Assembly: GCA_944989445.1 (NCBI GenBank)
Contig: CALYLW010000318.1
Coordinates: 310,001-374,000 of the forward strand
Length of the DNA: 64,000 bases
Direction of reading: 5' to 3'
DNA from: Ampullaceana balthica
Lineage: Eukaryota; Mollusca; Gastropoda; Lymnaeidae
Shown here: positions 33,801 to 47,218 of the stretch, one piece after another
How the letters are laid out: each line of letters starts with the position of its first letter
Numbering within the stretch: position 1 is the first letter of the stretch
Program-made: the position numbers and the translations under genes
The notes under the pieces: model-generated
Seen by the model: only the letters and a program-made list of their open reading frames with translations
Told to the model about the DNA's origin: nothing
The model's database searches: none

Positions 33801-36800
33801 ACATGTCCTGACCTGTCCTCACATGTCTTGAACTGTCAGACGTGTCCTGAACTGTCATGACGTGTCCTGACATGTCCTGGCATGTCCTGAAATTACCTGA
33901 CCTGTCCTGACGTGTCATGACATATCTAACCTTTCCTGGCATGTCATGACCTGTCATGACGTGTCCTGATCGGTCCTAACGTTTCCTGACCAGTCCTGAC
34001 GTTTCTTGACCTGGCCTGACATGTTCTGACTTTTCGTGACCTGTCCTTACATGTCCTGACGTAACATGTCCTGTCATGACGTGTCCTCACCTGGCCTGAC
34101 ATTTCTTGACCTGTCATGAAGTGTCCTGACCTGTCATGACGTGTCCTGACATGGCTGACCTATCCTGACATGTCGTGACCTGTCATGAAATGTCTGACCT
34201 GTCATGGCATGTCCTGACCTGTCTTTACATGTCCAGACTTGTCCTTACATGTCTTGAACTGTTAGACGTTTCCTGACCTGTCCTGACATGTATTGAGCTG
34301 TCAGATGTGTCCTGATTTGTCCTGACATGTTCTTGCATGTCCTGACATGGCCTGACCTGTCCTGTCGTGTCATGACCAGTCCTGACATGTCTTGACCGGG
34401 CCTGACATGTCTTGACCAGTCCTGACATGTCATCACGTGTCCTGTCATCTTTTGACCTGTCATGACGTTCTGACCTGTCCGTACCTGTCCTGACGTGTCA
34501 TGGCATGTCCTGACATGTAGTGACCTGTCCTGACCTGTCATGGCATGTCATGACCTGTCCTGACGTGTCCTGGCATGTCCTTACCTAACCTGGCATGTCT
34601 TGACCTGTCATGACGTGTCCTGACCTGTCATGACGTGTCGTCACATGGCCTGACTAGTCCTGACCTGTTATGACGTGTCCTGACCTGTCATGACCAGTCC
34701 TGGTATGTTCCTACCTGTTCTGACATGTCCTGACAAGGCCTGACCTTTCCTTACTTGTCATGAAGTGTCATGACGTATCTGACCTGCTCTAGCATGCCAA
34801 GACCTGTCATAACGTGTCCTGACCTGTCCTGGCGTGTGCTGACATGTCTTGACCTGTCATGACATGTCCTGACATGGCCTGAACTGTACTGACCTGGCCT
34901 GACATTTCTTTACCTGTTATGACGTGTCCTGACCTGTCATGACGTGTCTGACCTGTCATGGCATGTCCTGACCCGTCATTACATGTCCTGACATGTCTTG
35001 AACTGTCAGACGTGTCCTGACCTGTCATAGCGTGTCTTGACCTGTCCTGACATGTCCTGGCATGTCCTGACATAGCCTGACCTGTCATGACATGTCCTGA
35101 CGTGTTGTAACCTGTCCTGATGTGTCTTACCTGTCCTGACGTGTCCTGACCAGTCCTGACATGTCTTGACCGGACATGACATGTCTTGACCTGTCATGAC
35201 GTGTCTTACCTATCCTGACGTGTAATGACGTGTCACGACGTGTCCTGACATACCCTGATTTGTCATGACCTGTCCTGGCATGTACTGAACTGTCATGACG
35301 TGTCCTGACCAGTCCTGACATGTCTTGAACTGTCAGACGTGTCCTGACCTGTCCTGACGTGTCCTGACCAGTCCTGACATGTCTTGAACTGTCAGACGTG
35401 TCCTGACCTGTCATGGCGTGTCTTGACCTGTCCTGACATGTCCTGGCATGTCCTGACATAGCCTGACCTGTCATGACATGTCCTGACGTGTTGTAACCTG
35501 TCCTGATGTGTGTTACCTGTCCTGATCTGTCATGACATGTCATGACCTATCCTGACGTGTCCTGACATGTCCTGACCTAAACTGACATTTATTGACCTGT
35601 CCTGACGTGTCTGACCTGTCATGACGTGTCTGACCTGTCATGGAATGTCCTGACCTGTCATTACATGTCCTGACCTTTCCTCACATGTCGTGAACTGTCA
35701 GACGTGTCGTGAACTGTCATGACGCGTCCTGACATGTCCTAGCATGCCCTGACATTGCCTGACCTGTCCTGACGTGTCATGACGTATCTATCTTTTCATG
35801 GCATGTCATCACCGGTCATGACGTGTCCTGACCTGTCCTAACGTGTCCTGACCAGTCCTGACGTTTCTTGACCTGGCCTGACTTGTCTTGACCTGTCCTG
35901 ACGTGTCCTGACCAGTCCTGACATTTCGTGACCTGTCTTGACATGTTCTGACTTTTCGTGACCTGTCCTTACATGTCCTGACGTAACCTGTCCTGTCATG
36001 ACCTGTCCTGACATGTTCTGGCATGTCCTGACATGGCCTGACCTGTCCTGTCATGTCATGACCAGTCCTGACATGTCTTGACCGGGCCTGACATGTTATG
36101 ACCTTTCCTGACATGTCCTGACCTGTCCTGACGTGTCATGACTTGTCCTGTCATCTTTTAACCTATCATGACGTTCTGACCTGTCCGTACCTGTCCTGAC
36201 GTGTCATGGCATGTCCTGACATGTAGTGACCTGTCCTGACCTGTCATGGCATGTCATGACCTGTCCTGACGTGTCCTGGCATGTCCTTACCTAACCTGAC
36301 ATGTCTTGACCTGTTATGACGTGTCCTGACATGGCCTGACTAGTCCTGACCTGTTATGACATGTCCTGACCTGTCATGACCAGTCCTGGCATGTTCCTAC
36401 CTGTTCTGACATGTCCTGACAAGGCCTGACCTGTCCTTACCTGTCATGACCTGTCCTGGCGTGTGCTGCCATGTCTTGACCTGTCATAACGTGTCGTGAC
36501 ATTGCTGACCTATCCCTGCATATCCTTACATGGCCTGATCTGTCCTGACATGTGAACTGACATGACGTGTCTGACCTGTCATGGCATGTCCTGACCCGTC
36601 ATTACATGTCCTGACCTGTCCTGACATGTCTTGAACTGTCAGACGTGTCCTGACCTGTCATGGCGTGTCTTGACATGTCCAGACATGTCCTGCCATGTCC
36701 TGACATAGCCTGACCTGTCATGACATGTCCTGACGTGTCATGGCGTGTCCTGACGTGTCATGACGTGTCCTGACCTGTCATGACGTGTTCTGACATGTCC

Positions 36801-39214
36801 TGACCTGTTCTGACATGGCTTGACGTTTCCTGGGCAAGTCCTGACATTTCTTTACGTGTCCTGACATGTCTTGACCTGTCATGACTTGTCCTGACCTGTC
36901 ATGACTTGTCTTACCTGTCCTGACGTATCATGATGTGTCCTGTCATGTCCTGACCTGTACTGACATGTCCTGACCTGTCGTGACATGTTATGACGTGTCC
37001 TGACATGTCCTGACCTGTCCAGACATCTTTTGACCTGTCATGACCTATCTGGACCTGTCCTGACCTGTCATTGCATGTCCTGACCTGTCATGACGTGTCC
37101 TGACATGTCCCGACATGACATGTTTTGACCTGAAATGACGTGTCCTGACCTGTCATGACGTGTCCTGACATTGCCTGACCAGTCCTGACCTGTCATGACG
37201 TGTCCTAACCTGTCCTGACCTGTCCTTGCATGTCCTGAACTGACCCGACAAGACTTGACCTGTCATGACCTGTCATGACGTGTCTTGACCTGTCCTGACC
37301 TGTCCTGGAAAGTCCAGACGTATCATGACGTTTCTAAACCGACCTGCCCTATCATGACGTTTCCTGACCTGTCTTGACCTGCCCTTGCATGTCCTGACCT
37401 GTCCTGACATGTCCTGGCAGTTCCTGACATGGCCTGACATGTCCTCCTGACCTGTCATGACATGTCCTGACGTGTTGTAACCTGTCCTGACATTTCCTGA
37501 CATGTCCTGACATTGGTTGACCTGTCCTGTGCTGTCATGGCAAGTCCTGATATGTCATGACGTGTCCTGACATGTCCTGACCTCTCCTAGCAAGTTTTGA
37601 CATGGCATGACGTGTCCTGACATGTCCTGACCTGTCCTGACATGTCGACACCCGTCATGACGTTTCTGACCTGTCGTGACGTGTCACGGCATATCCTGAC
37701 GTGTTGTGACCTGTCCTCGCATGTCATGGCATGTCCCGACATGTTGTGACCTGTCCTGACCTGTCATGGCATGTCATGACCCGTCTTGACGTGTCCTGAC
37801 CTGTCATAACGTGTCCTCAACCGGTCATTACGTGTCCTGACCTGTCATGACCTTTGAGACGTGTCCTGACCTGGCCTGACATGTCTTGACCTGTCATGAC
37901 GTGTCCTGACATGGCTAACATGTCCTGACGTGTCATAACGTGTCCTGACATGTACTGACCAGTCCTGACATCTCTTGACCTGTCATCACGTGTCATGACC
38001 TTTCATTACGTGTCCTGACCTTTCATGACCTTTCAGTGTCCTGACCTGTCTTGACATGTCGTTACCTGTCACGACGTGTCCTGACTTTCATGACGTGTCC
38101 TGACATGGCTGACCTGTCCTGGCATGTCCTGACATGGCCTGACCTGTTTCATGACGTGTCCTCACATTTTCCTGACCTGTCATGGTATGTCCTGACATGG
38201 CCTGACCTGTCCTGACCTGTTATGACGTGTACTGGCCTGTCCTGACCTTTCCTGGCATTTCCTGACATTGCCTAACCTGTCCTGACCTGTCATGCCTTGT
38301 CCTGACCTGTCATGAATTGTTCGGACCTGTCGTGACATGGCCTGACCTGTCCTGGCCATACATGACGTGTCTTGACCGGTCCTGAACTGTCCTGTCATTT
38401 CGAGACCTGTCATGACGTATCTGACAAGTCCTGACGTGTCATTGCATATCCTGACTTGTTGTGACCTGCCCTGACATGTCATGGCATTTTCTGACGTGTT
38501 GTGACCTGTCCTGACCTGTCATGGCATGTCCTGACCTGTCATGACGTGTCCTGACCTGTCATGACGTGTCCTGACATGGCTGACCTGTCATGGCATGTCT
38601 GACATGGCCTGCCTGTCCTGGCAAGTCCTGACATGTCATGACGTGTCCTGACATGTCCTAACATTGCCTGATCTGTCATGACGTATCTGACCTGTCCCGA
38701 CGTTTCATGGCATATTCTGACGTGTTTTGACCTGTCCTGACCTGTCCTGGCATGTCCTGACATGGTCTGACCTGTCCTGACGAGTCCTGACCTGTCATGG
38801 CATGTCCTGACATGGCCTGGCCTGTATTGACCTGTAGTAAAATTTCCTTGCAAGTCCTGACATGTCCTGACCTGTCTTGATATGTCCTTACCTGTCACGA
38901 CGTGTCCTGACCTGTCAGACGTGTCCTGACCTGGCCTGACATGTCTTGACCTGTCATGACATTTACTGACCTGTCATGACGTGTCCTGACATGTCTGACC
39001 TGTCCTGACCTGTCTTGACGAGTCATGACCTGTCATGACCTTTCCTGGCGTGTCATTACATTGCCTAACCTGTTCTGACCTGTCATGACGTGTCTGATCT
39101 GTCATGTTATGCCCTGACCTGTCATGAATTGTTCTGACCTGTCCTGACATGGCCTGACCTGTCCTGACCAGTCATGACGTGTCTTTACCGGTCCTGAACT
39201 TTCATGGCATGTGC
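30803..39214. repeat. 10-bp satellite, 8.4 kb, TGACnTGTCn units
   Basis: The array is built from TGAC[C/G/A]TGTC[C/A] repeated head to tail with frequent one- to two-base slips. The unit is close to its own reverse complement (TGACATGTCA is a perfect palindrome). Orientation, judged from GACAGGTCAGG against CCTGACCTGTC, switches near 30982, 31750 and 32228. A 1.24-kb segment is repeated (30971 and 32209 both read CATGTCGAGACACGTCAGAA). No gene lies inside. Confidence 0.95.
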
Positions 39215-39700
39215 TGGAATATGAAACCGATGTTTTGGAGAAATAATTCTTTCTTTACGTTTGTGAGTAGCACCTGCGGTTAAACAAAATTTGCGATTTC
39301 AATGTGTGCACTACAATAATTCAAAATACTATTTCCGTCTTTTATCCGTAGCGTTGACTAAATTTACAGCAGAAAATGTAACAAATCCAAGTAGACAAGG
39401 TTTATAAATTTATAAAATTTTAAAGTTTACTTTTAAAATATAGTAAAATATCAGCGAAAACAGCTTTTAAAAGGGATTACTTTTTGTGCAGCCGCCTGAA
39501 GAAACACATTTCAAAACTTAGAAAAATAAAAATTAAGTCACACGTTTAAACAATGAGTGTCGTAGATACGGTTGGATTCAAACGATACGTTAAAATCAAT
39601 GTATAGCCCAGATCAAAGTACTTACTTGATTTGGTTTGAGGTAAGGAGCACGCTTAATTATTTTGAGATCCGCTGAATTAGTTGGGCATAAAGTCATATA
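39215..39700. other. AT-rich DNA, nothing recognised
   Basis: Between satellite and transposon cluster. No supported feature. Confidence 0.35.
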
Positions 39701-39703
39701 CCT

Positions 39704-42145
39704 TAGGGGCCGTCCATAAATGACGTCACGCGAATTTTGCCGATTTTTACCCCCTCCCCCCTCATCACGCGTCGTCACAAAAAGTTAGACCCCCCTCTAA
39801 AAATACGTCACAGAGCTTTGACAAAACTTATTTTCTATTTGAAAATAAGTATGTTACATAGACGGCCTAGCTGGTAGCGAGGAGTCCGAGGACGAACTAA
39901 AAGAATTTCTTGCAAAGCTAGAGAAAACAGCAAAGGCGTAAGGCATGGAAATCAATTCAGAAAAGACCAAGGTCATGGAAAATAGAACATTCACAAGTGA
40001 GATTTGGATAAACGGGCAAAAACTCGAAGAGGTCTCCACCTTCAAAAATCTAGGGGCCATATTATCCGACGGAGGCTCCAAGCCAGAAATTCTTGCCAGA
40101 GTGGCCAAAACAATGGCAGCATTGAGTAAACTAAAGCACATCTGGCAAAGCAAGAAACTCTCCATGATATCAAAGATCCGACTAATGCGTTCTCTGGCGA
40201 TTTCGGTCTTCTTTTATGGTTGTGAGGCTTGGACGCTCACTACAGACCTCCAAAGAAGAAACAATTCGCTAGAGATGAGATGTTTCAGAAAGAAATTGAA
40301 CATCTCCTACACAGCTCACATCGCAAACGAAGCGGTCTTCAACGCAATAATTACTGTCATTGGCCACTACGAGGACCTTCTAACCTCAATTAAGAAAAGG
40401 AAACTACGATGGTACGGACACGTGACAAGAACTGGAGGTCTCCCAAAGACTATATGGCAAGGCACAGTCCAGGGAGGAAGGAAAAGAGGCAGATAAAAGA
40501 AGAGAAGGGAAGACGATTTCAAAGAGTGGACTGGCCTGTCATTCAGCGACTCTCAAAAGGCAGCACAGGACCGGGACAAATGGCGTGAGATAGTGAGCAG
40601 TTCACGATGGTGCCCCAACGACCCAATGACGGGTTAAGGGATAGTTCAAGTTCAATTTCATGTTTCAAATAACGTTTATTGTAATTTAAGTATTTATTAT
40701 TTATTTAGTGAAGGTCTACATTGTAATATCGTAACCCGCGTGAACAATTTTTTTTAAAAACGTTTAACCGGCCTTCAGAAAACGAACTGTGTTAACATCA
40801 TTAGATTATATTTTATTTTAATGCATACAAATTAAACATTGACTATTAATCATCATGGTTAACTTCTTGGTTAAAAAAAGAAATATTTAAAAATAATATT
40901 TTTAAAATGTGTTTTTAAAAAATTCCTCAATTGACTGACTGGCATCCCGTAAGAAAGAGGTCGACGAATAGGGGTAAATAACCTCATCTGGGGTCAAAAT
41001 GGCATTATTGTGGATAATGCAGACTCATTTGGGACATATAACATCCACTAAAATCCACTAGATATATTAAAATACGTAATGTGTACGTGTACACTTGGAA
41101 CATATGCCGATTATTGAACTGGTTCCTTCCAGAAAATACATTTTTTTAAATTTGACAACTATGTAGATTTCTTACCTACGTACTATACGAAGACACCTAA
41201 ATCCACCCTACTTTCATTTATATTGACACGAGTGACAATAATTTTAAACCACATGACTTGTCTGTATCAAGTATCCTTTCTGTGATATTTAAAATTAATG
41301 CCTTAAAAACTGAGCTAAGAAGAAAAGTTGTTTTGTGCTACTCTCGAATTGGATGTCAAGAATTTGATGCATTCAATAAAGTTAATGAATACTTGACTAA
41401 TTTTAAATAGGCTCATTTATCATTATATCTAGAATGGCCATGCGCGTTTGACCAAAAACCAATCGAACAATTATATCAAACTTAAAACGTTTATAATTCT
41501 ATCAAATAGACCCCCCCCCCTTTTTGAAGAAAAAGGATATTCCGTGTCGTTTTGACTTCAAATATCTACGCATTATCCTATTCAGATCACTTTTTTAACA
41601 CTTGTCATGCTTGTAAAACTCACCTGTAGTATTTTTGTGCTAACGACGCTCCCCCAATCCCCGAATCATCTGAGCAGGACCTGGAGTCTGGGGGTTGGGG
41701 TAACGCACACGAAAACGTGTATTTTTTAGGGAAACGGGCAAAAAATTTCGCCGACTCCTGCCGCTAGAGAACCAAACGGAGCTGTAGTTGCATCACAAAT
41801 GCTTTGATGTCAACATCAAACGACGCATGGTAACAAATTCATATGTTATCTTGTGGGTTCTAAAACTTAAGGATTATAATTCGATTAATTTTCTTGTCTT
41901 GATAGCTAACGCCAACCAGCGTCTGATGGCCTACCGACCGGCACATTGAGAAGCACTGATTAAAAAAAAAGTCATTAAATAAATTGTAAGCGACCAAATA
42001 TTTCAGTGGAAGTTTTATTTAAAGTTACCCTTTCGATGAGACGTCACATTTCCTTAACCCCCTCCCTCCCACTCGTCACGCATCGTCACAAAAGTATGAC
42101 CCCCCTCCCCCCCTAGGTGCGTGACTTCATTTATGGATGGCCCCA
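39704..42145. mobile_element. CCGTCC-family MITE split by a LINE fragment and a second insertion
   Basis: Left end TAGGGGCCGTCCATAAATGACG at 39704. The middle reappears at about 40657-40767 (ATGTTTCAAATAACG, TGTAATATCGTAACCCGCG). The right end is at 41965-42145 (AAATAAATTGTAAGCGACCA to TTTATGGATGGCCCC). The gaps are filled by the LINE piece at 39858-40640 and by a hAT-like segment at about 40768-41964, which ends CATTGAGAAGCACTG. Confidence 0.75.
39858..40640 (+). pseudogene. LINE ORF2 thumb/C-terminal fragment with stops
   Basis: The frame reads DGLAGSEESEDELKEFLAKL, a stop, then GMEINSEKTKVM, YGCEAWTLTTDLQRR, KRKLRWYGHVTRTGGLPKT and, after a second in-frame stop, DDFKEWTGLSFSDSQ...RDKWREIV. 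This order (KTKVM, the GCE.W motif, RRLRW.GHV, W) is the 3' part of reverse-transcriptase ORFs of non-LTR retrotransposons. Two stop codons (about 39942 and 40494) make it inactive. Confidence 0.88.
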
Positions 42146-42149
42146 TATG

Positions 42150-42600
42150 GAATGTTAGAGCCCAAATCACTGAAGGTGTAGCTCACAGGTGGACTATTTT
42201 ATTGATGATATGCGCAGTTGTTTGGGTGAAATTACTGTCGTCTCGTTTCTCAAAGAAAGAAAACCGAATGTGGACGAAAGGAACGTGGAACTTTGATAAC
42301 GTTCTAAAACTTTTCATTTACTTACTTATCATTTACTTGACATTTTTGCACGTATTTCTTTGTAGGCTATTTCATTTAATTGTTCAAAATTATTTATGTT
42401 TAGTGCCAAATATATTTTAATATCATGCAATTAGGTATTTGAGTTTATAAATTTGATTTAAAAGTTTTTAGATTCACTAAAATAATAAAATATTATTTTA
42501 TTTTAAGGAAAACACAAGTTCCAGTGATATTTACACACACACACTCACAAACACACAAACACCCCCACAGACAAACACACGCACATATGTACATTAAACC
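42150..42600. other. AT-rich DNA with GT/CA-rich stretch
   Basis: A plus-strand frame (about 42145-42420) looks partly coding (TEGVAHRWTILLMICAVVW) but has no splice sites or family I can support. A CA-rich tract lies at 42530-42590. Confidence 0.3.
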
Positions 42601-42700
42601 GTAATAAAAATGCAAGACTAGATATAACCATAGATAAATCATAGATAAGCATAGGACGCAATAATCTGCGGTAAAGAAGGAGCATCTGTCATGTATCAAG
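42600..42700 (+). mobile_element. LINE 3'-tail relic
   Basis: Contains TAATAAAAATGCAAGAC, AGCATAGGACGCAATAATC and AAGGAGCATCTGT, shared with 48262-48340 and, inverted, 46800-46890. Confidence 0.65.
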
Positions 42701-42713
42701 TAATTTTTGTATG

Positions 42714-42996
42714 TCCATTAATATACATAATTCCCGTTGTTTGTATGTATGGATGTAACTAGGTGGCGCTGCGAAATTTGGTAATGCTGTTAGGTGGCGC
42801 TGCGATCGATTTTGTTTAATAGTGGTACACCAAAAATAACACTTTTCGAACATTCCGCATAAAATTGTTCAATATTATATTTAATGAATCAAATAAAAAT
42901 AAATTAAATAAATTAAAATTCTGTATTACTTTATTTTTTAATCTGATGTTTATTTATTTTGAAAACTTCCGTCATTTTTGACGAGTGATACATTAG
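42714..42996 (+). mobile_element. Helitron, non-autonomous, TGACGA hairpin copy
   Basis: Begins TCCATTAATATACATAATTCCCG and ends TTCCGTCATTTTTGACGAGT then GATACATTAG followed by T. It has the same hairpin-plus-TAG architecture as the copies at 13466, 57128 and 63311, with CTAG changed to TTAG. Contains a duplicated GGTGGCGCTGCGA. Confidence 0.65.
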
Positions 42997-43463
42997 TTTA
43001 ATACATAATCGCCGTTCGTATGTGTGTGTCTCCCCAAAGGGACATCACTCTGATTTTTTTAAAATTGAAAATATAGACTTAAAAGTCATAATCATTTTGG
43101 TTTCCAGATTAACATTAACAATGACGTCATTGTTTTATGAGGATTGTTAATTGCAAATACTTTGTGTGCATTTCAGGAATATTTTGCAGGCGCCCTACAA
43201 CACCTATTCTAAAATACTTTGTGTACATTTCAGGAAGTTTAATATTTCGTCCGCCTGCTACACTTAAAATGCCGTGTACAAGGAAATCTATGATATTTAG
43301 CAGTTCATATCGTATTGTGTTCATGGCAATACAAGATAAATTTTCTTTTCTATTGCAGTATTTCATACATTTCTTTGTTATTTCTGTTAATATCGTATTC
43401 TGTTCAGGGCAATAAAGGCCACATGTTCTTTTCTATTGCAGTATTTCGTATATTTCTTTGTTA

Positions 43464-44291
43464 GGGGCCGTCCATAAATGACGTCACGTGATTTTTGCCG
43501 ATTTTTTATCCCCTCGGCACCGGTCCGAGGACCACCACTTTGAGAAGCACTGATCTAGAAGACTAGAATAGCCTGGGGCATTTGACCAACAACCAATCGA
43601 ACAATTATATCAAACTTAAAACGTTTTCAATTCTATCAAATAGAATCTCTCCCCCCCCTACCCTTTTAAAGAAAAAGGATATTCCATGTCGTTTTGACTT
43701 AAAATATCTACACATAATCCAATTCAGATCATTTTTAGACACTTGTTATGCTTGTAAAACTCATTAGTAGCATTTTAGGGTGGGGGGGGGCTAACGACGC
43801 TCCTCCAGATCGTGGAGTCATCTGAGCAGGACCTAGAGTCTGGGGGTTGGGGGGGGGGATAACGCACACATAAACTTGTAAATTTTGGGGTAACGGACAA
43901 AAAAGTCCATGAGAGAACCAAACGGAGCTGCGGTTACATCACAAATGCTTTGATGTCAACATCAAACAACGCAGTGTAACAATTTCATATGTTATCTTGT
44001 GGATTCTCAAACTTAAGCATTATAATTAGATTTAATTTTCATGTCTTGATAGCTTACGCCAACCAGCGTCTTATGGCCTACCGAACGGCACATTGAGAAG
44101 CACTGATTTTTATAAAAGTTATTAAATAAATTGTAAGGGACCAAATATTTATGTGGAAGTTTTATTTAAAGTTTCCCTTTTGATGTGACGTCACATTTCT
44201 TCAACCCCCTCCCGCCCCCTCGTCACGCATCGTCACAAAAGTGTGACCCCACTCCCCCCCTAGGTGCGTGACGTCATTTATGGACGGCCCC
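43464..44291. mobile_element. Composite CCGTCC MITE with hAT-like insert, second copy
   Basis: Left end TAGGGGCCGTCCATAAATGACG at 43464 and right end TTTATGGACGGCCCCTT at 44291. The interior from about 43555 is a diverged duplicate of 41425-42145, with the same junction between GAGAAGCACTGA and AAATAAATTGTAAG. The shared junction shows that both copies descend from one composite. Confidence 0.8.
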
Positions 44292-44436
44292 TTATCCCTT
44301 CTGTCGGATTTCGTTCAGCCAGCTTCAGCAGGCTTTTCCACTAGTATAAATATAAGAATGTATGTGTTTATGTATGTGTGTATGTATTGTACGTATATGT
44401 ATGTGTATATTTGTATTTATGTATGTATGTATGTAT

Positions 44437-44868
44437 GGGGTCGTCTATAATGACGACACGCACCTGGGTGGCAGGAGGTTAAAGATTTGTGACGATGTGT
44501 GACGAGGGGGGAGTAGGGTTGTTAAGAAATATGATGTTACATCAAAACGCGGAACTTTAAATAAAGCTCCACTTATACATTTTATTGCTTACAATTTAGT
44601 TTATGACGTTTTAAATGGCTTCACATTTGTTACGATATTAAAGTGAGGGCTTACTCTAAATTAATACTTCAATCACAAAAGGTGATTTGAAACATGCTCA
44701 TTTTCAAATAGAAAATACGCATTTTTTATTGGTGGGCGGGTGGAATAGAAAGGTTTATGACGTCATATTGTTGAGTGAGGGTCTAAGTTTTTTGTGACCA
44801 CGTTTGACGAGGGGGGGGGGCGTGGAAAATCGACGGAAATCGCGTGACATCATTTCTGAATGGTCCCT
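44437..44868. mobile_element. CCGTCC-family MITE inserted in a TATG microsatellite
   Basis: Left GGGGTCGTCTATAATGACGA, right CATTTCTGAATGGTCCCTAT. TATG repeats lie on both sides (44340-44436 and 44868-44900), so it split a microsatellite. Confidence 0.75.
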
Positions 44869-44978
44869 ATGTATGTATGCATGCATGTTTGTATGTATGT
44901 TGAATATTTATTTTCATTATATTTTAGGGTAAAATTATTTGGCAATACTAGTTATTGTAATGAAAATATTGGCTTTTT

Positions 44979-45521
<543 letters not shown>

Positions 45522-45558
45522 TTAGTCAAAAACTTTGTTTTTACGGGGTTGTTTTATT

Positions 45559-45987
45559 AAATCCCTTATATTAACTTCAACGCCGTTTCTCTCTCTCAGT
45601 CTGTCTTGGGCGGGCGGAAAAACAAAAGTAAAAAATGACACACTTTCCGTGATGCCATCGAGCTGACATTTTGCACATATACTCGAGTCACCTAACAATG
45701 CATTTTATCAAAACTTCAGATCGATCGAATGTACTGTAATGTAATTAAATTAATGCATTTTTAGTTTATCTCTGTACAACATATGTAATTCAATTTCACA
45801 GTTTGTTATTGTTTTTCTTCCACGTGCCAGTTGAGTAAGCGCTTGGACGCCACAGTCGATGCCCACATATCCTCCTTCCTTCCTCCGGTCTTAAAGCCGG
45901 GGGAGATAATTCGGTTTCGGTCTGTAAATATTTGTCGCATTTAAACTTAATAAATACTTTTAGTTATGTCTCATACATAAGGGATTT
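45559..45987. mobile_element. AAATCCC-ended repeat, copy 3
   Basis: Same ends as copy 2, separated from it by a 37-bp spacer containing AGTCAAAAACTTTGTTTTTA. Its CT tract is very short. Confidence 0.82.
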
Positions 45988-46008
45988 ACAGTCAAAAACT
46001 TTGTTTTT

Positions 46009-46340
46009 AAATCCATTATATTAACTTCAAAATCTTGTCTATCTGACTCTATCTTTTTGTCGTCATCTCTTTGTACGTCGTGCGGAAAAACGAAAATAAA
46101 AAATGACACACATCCCGTAATGCCATCGAGCTGAAATTTAGCACATAGACTCCTGTCACCTAACAATGCATCGTATCAAAATGTCAGATCGATCGAATGT
46201 ACCGTAATTAAATTAATTCATTTTTAGTTTATCTCTATATAACATATGTAATTCAAATTCACGTTATTGTTATGTTATTGTTTTTTCCTTCAAGTGCCAG
46301 TTAAGTTCACGCGTTGACGCCACCCGTCGATGACCTTTAT
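46009..46340. mobile_element. AAATCCC-ended repeat, copy 4 (3'-truncated)
   Basis: Follows copy 3 after the same spacer. Starts AAATCCATTATATTAACTTC and loses homology near GACGCCACCCGTCGATG. Confidence 0.75.
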
Positions 46341-46779
46341 CACCGTCTGAAACCCCGAAGTTTTTGAGACTTTGCCGTTTATAGTAACAAAACAAACCCA
46401 TGCCTTCAAAGACGTAATCCTCGCTTTTTAAAACAAAAAAAAACCGTCCATATACACCCAAATACTCCCTGTTCGTCAATTTGAACCGCAAGAAAAAAAT
46501 CAAGTAATTAAACAGTTTTTCAAATTATGTCACGCCCCGAGAGGTGTCAAAAGGCACGATCCTCACCCCTCATATCTCTGTATATCTACGCCACTACCAT
46601 AAATAGTATTGCCGTAAATAAGTTTGAATATTATACCAATACAAAAGTAAGTATTCTTTATTCTTCTTTGTTTTTTTTGAGTGATCTCCTTGTGTTATAT
46701 CGAAAGTGCAATGGGTGGATATATTTGATACATTATTTTACAGGGTAGGGGAGAATTTATTTTAATCGGGAGGAAAATA

Positions 46780-46890
46780 TTTTTTATCTTATCTTATCTT
46801 ATCTGTTTACAGACGCTCCTTCTATACAGAAGATTATTGCGTCCTACGCTTATCTATGGTTTTTGTTTAGTCCTGCATTTTTATTATTTT
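46780..46890 (-). mobile_element. LINE 3'-tail relic, inverted
   Basis: On the minus strand: GCGTAGGACGCAATAATCTT, GAAGGAGCGTCTGTAAACAG, then GATAAGATAAGATAAG. Same tail as 48262-48370. Confidence 0.7.
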
Positions 46891-47218
46891 TTTGCCCCAG
46901 ATGATTTATTTTAAAATAGAATCGCCGTACTCTGTATGGGGGAGGATTTATTTTGCAACACCGGCCATAACCCTTCTCCAATTATAAGTAACTTTTATTT
47001 AATCAAAACCTGATTCATATATACCAATGAGGTGGGTTGCGGGCTGGTGGAAGCAGACTCTTTTAAGGATATACTTATTGCTCGGAGGGGAAAGTTCTTA
47101 AGCAATATTTATTGAGTTTTCATATTTCTAAAGTTAACCGGGCGCCGGGTTAACATTTTTTAACATATAATGTCATCTATCATTTGAAAGTTTCACATTT
47201 GTGTTTTTTTTTCTTCAG

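Noticed and set aside
31342..38898. Many minus-strand frames rich in TGQDMSGHVRT
   Set aside because: By-products of the 10-bp satellite, which lacks stops in these frames by composition.
42121..42420. Gene with membrane segments starting in the MITE right end
   Set aside because: The start lies inside the inverted repeat of a transposon, and there are no splice sites or recognisable domain. Left as uncertain.
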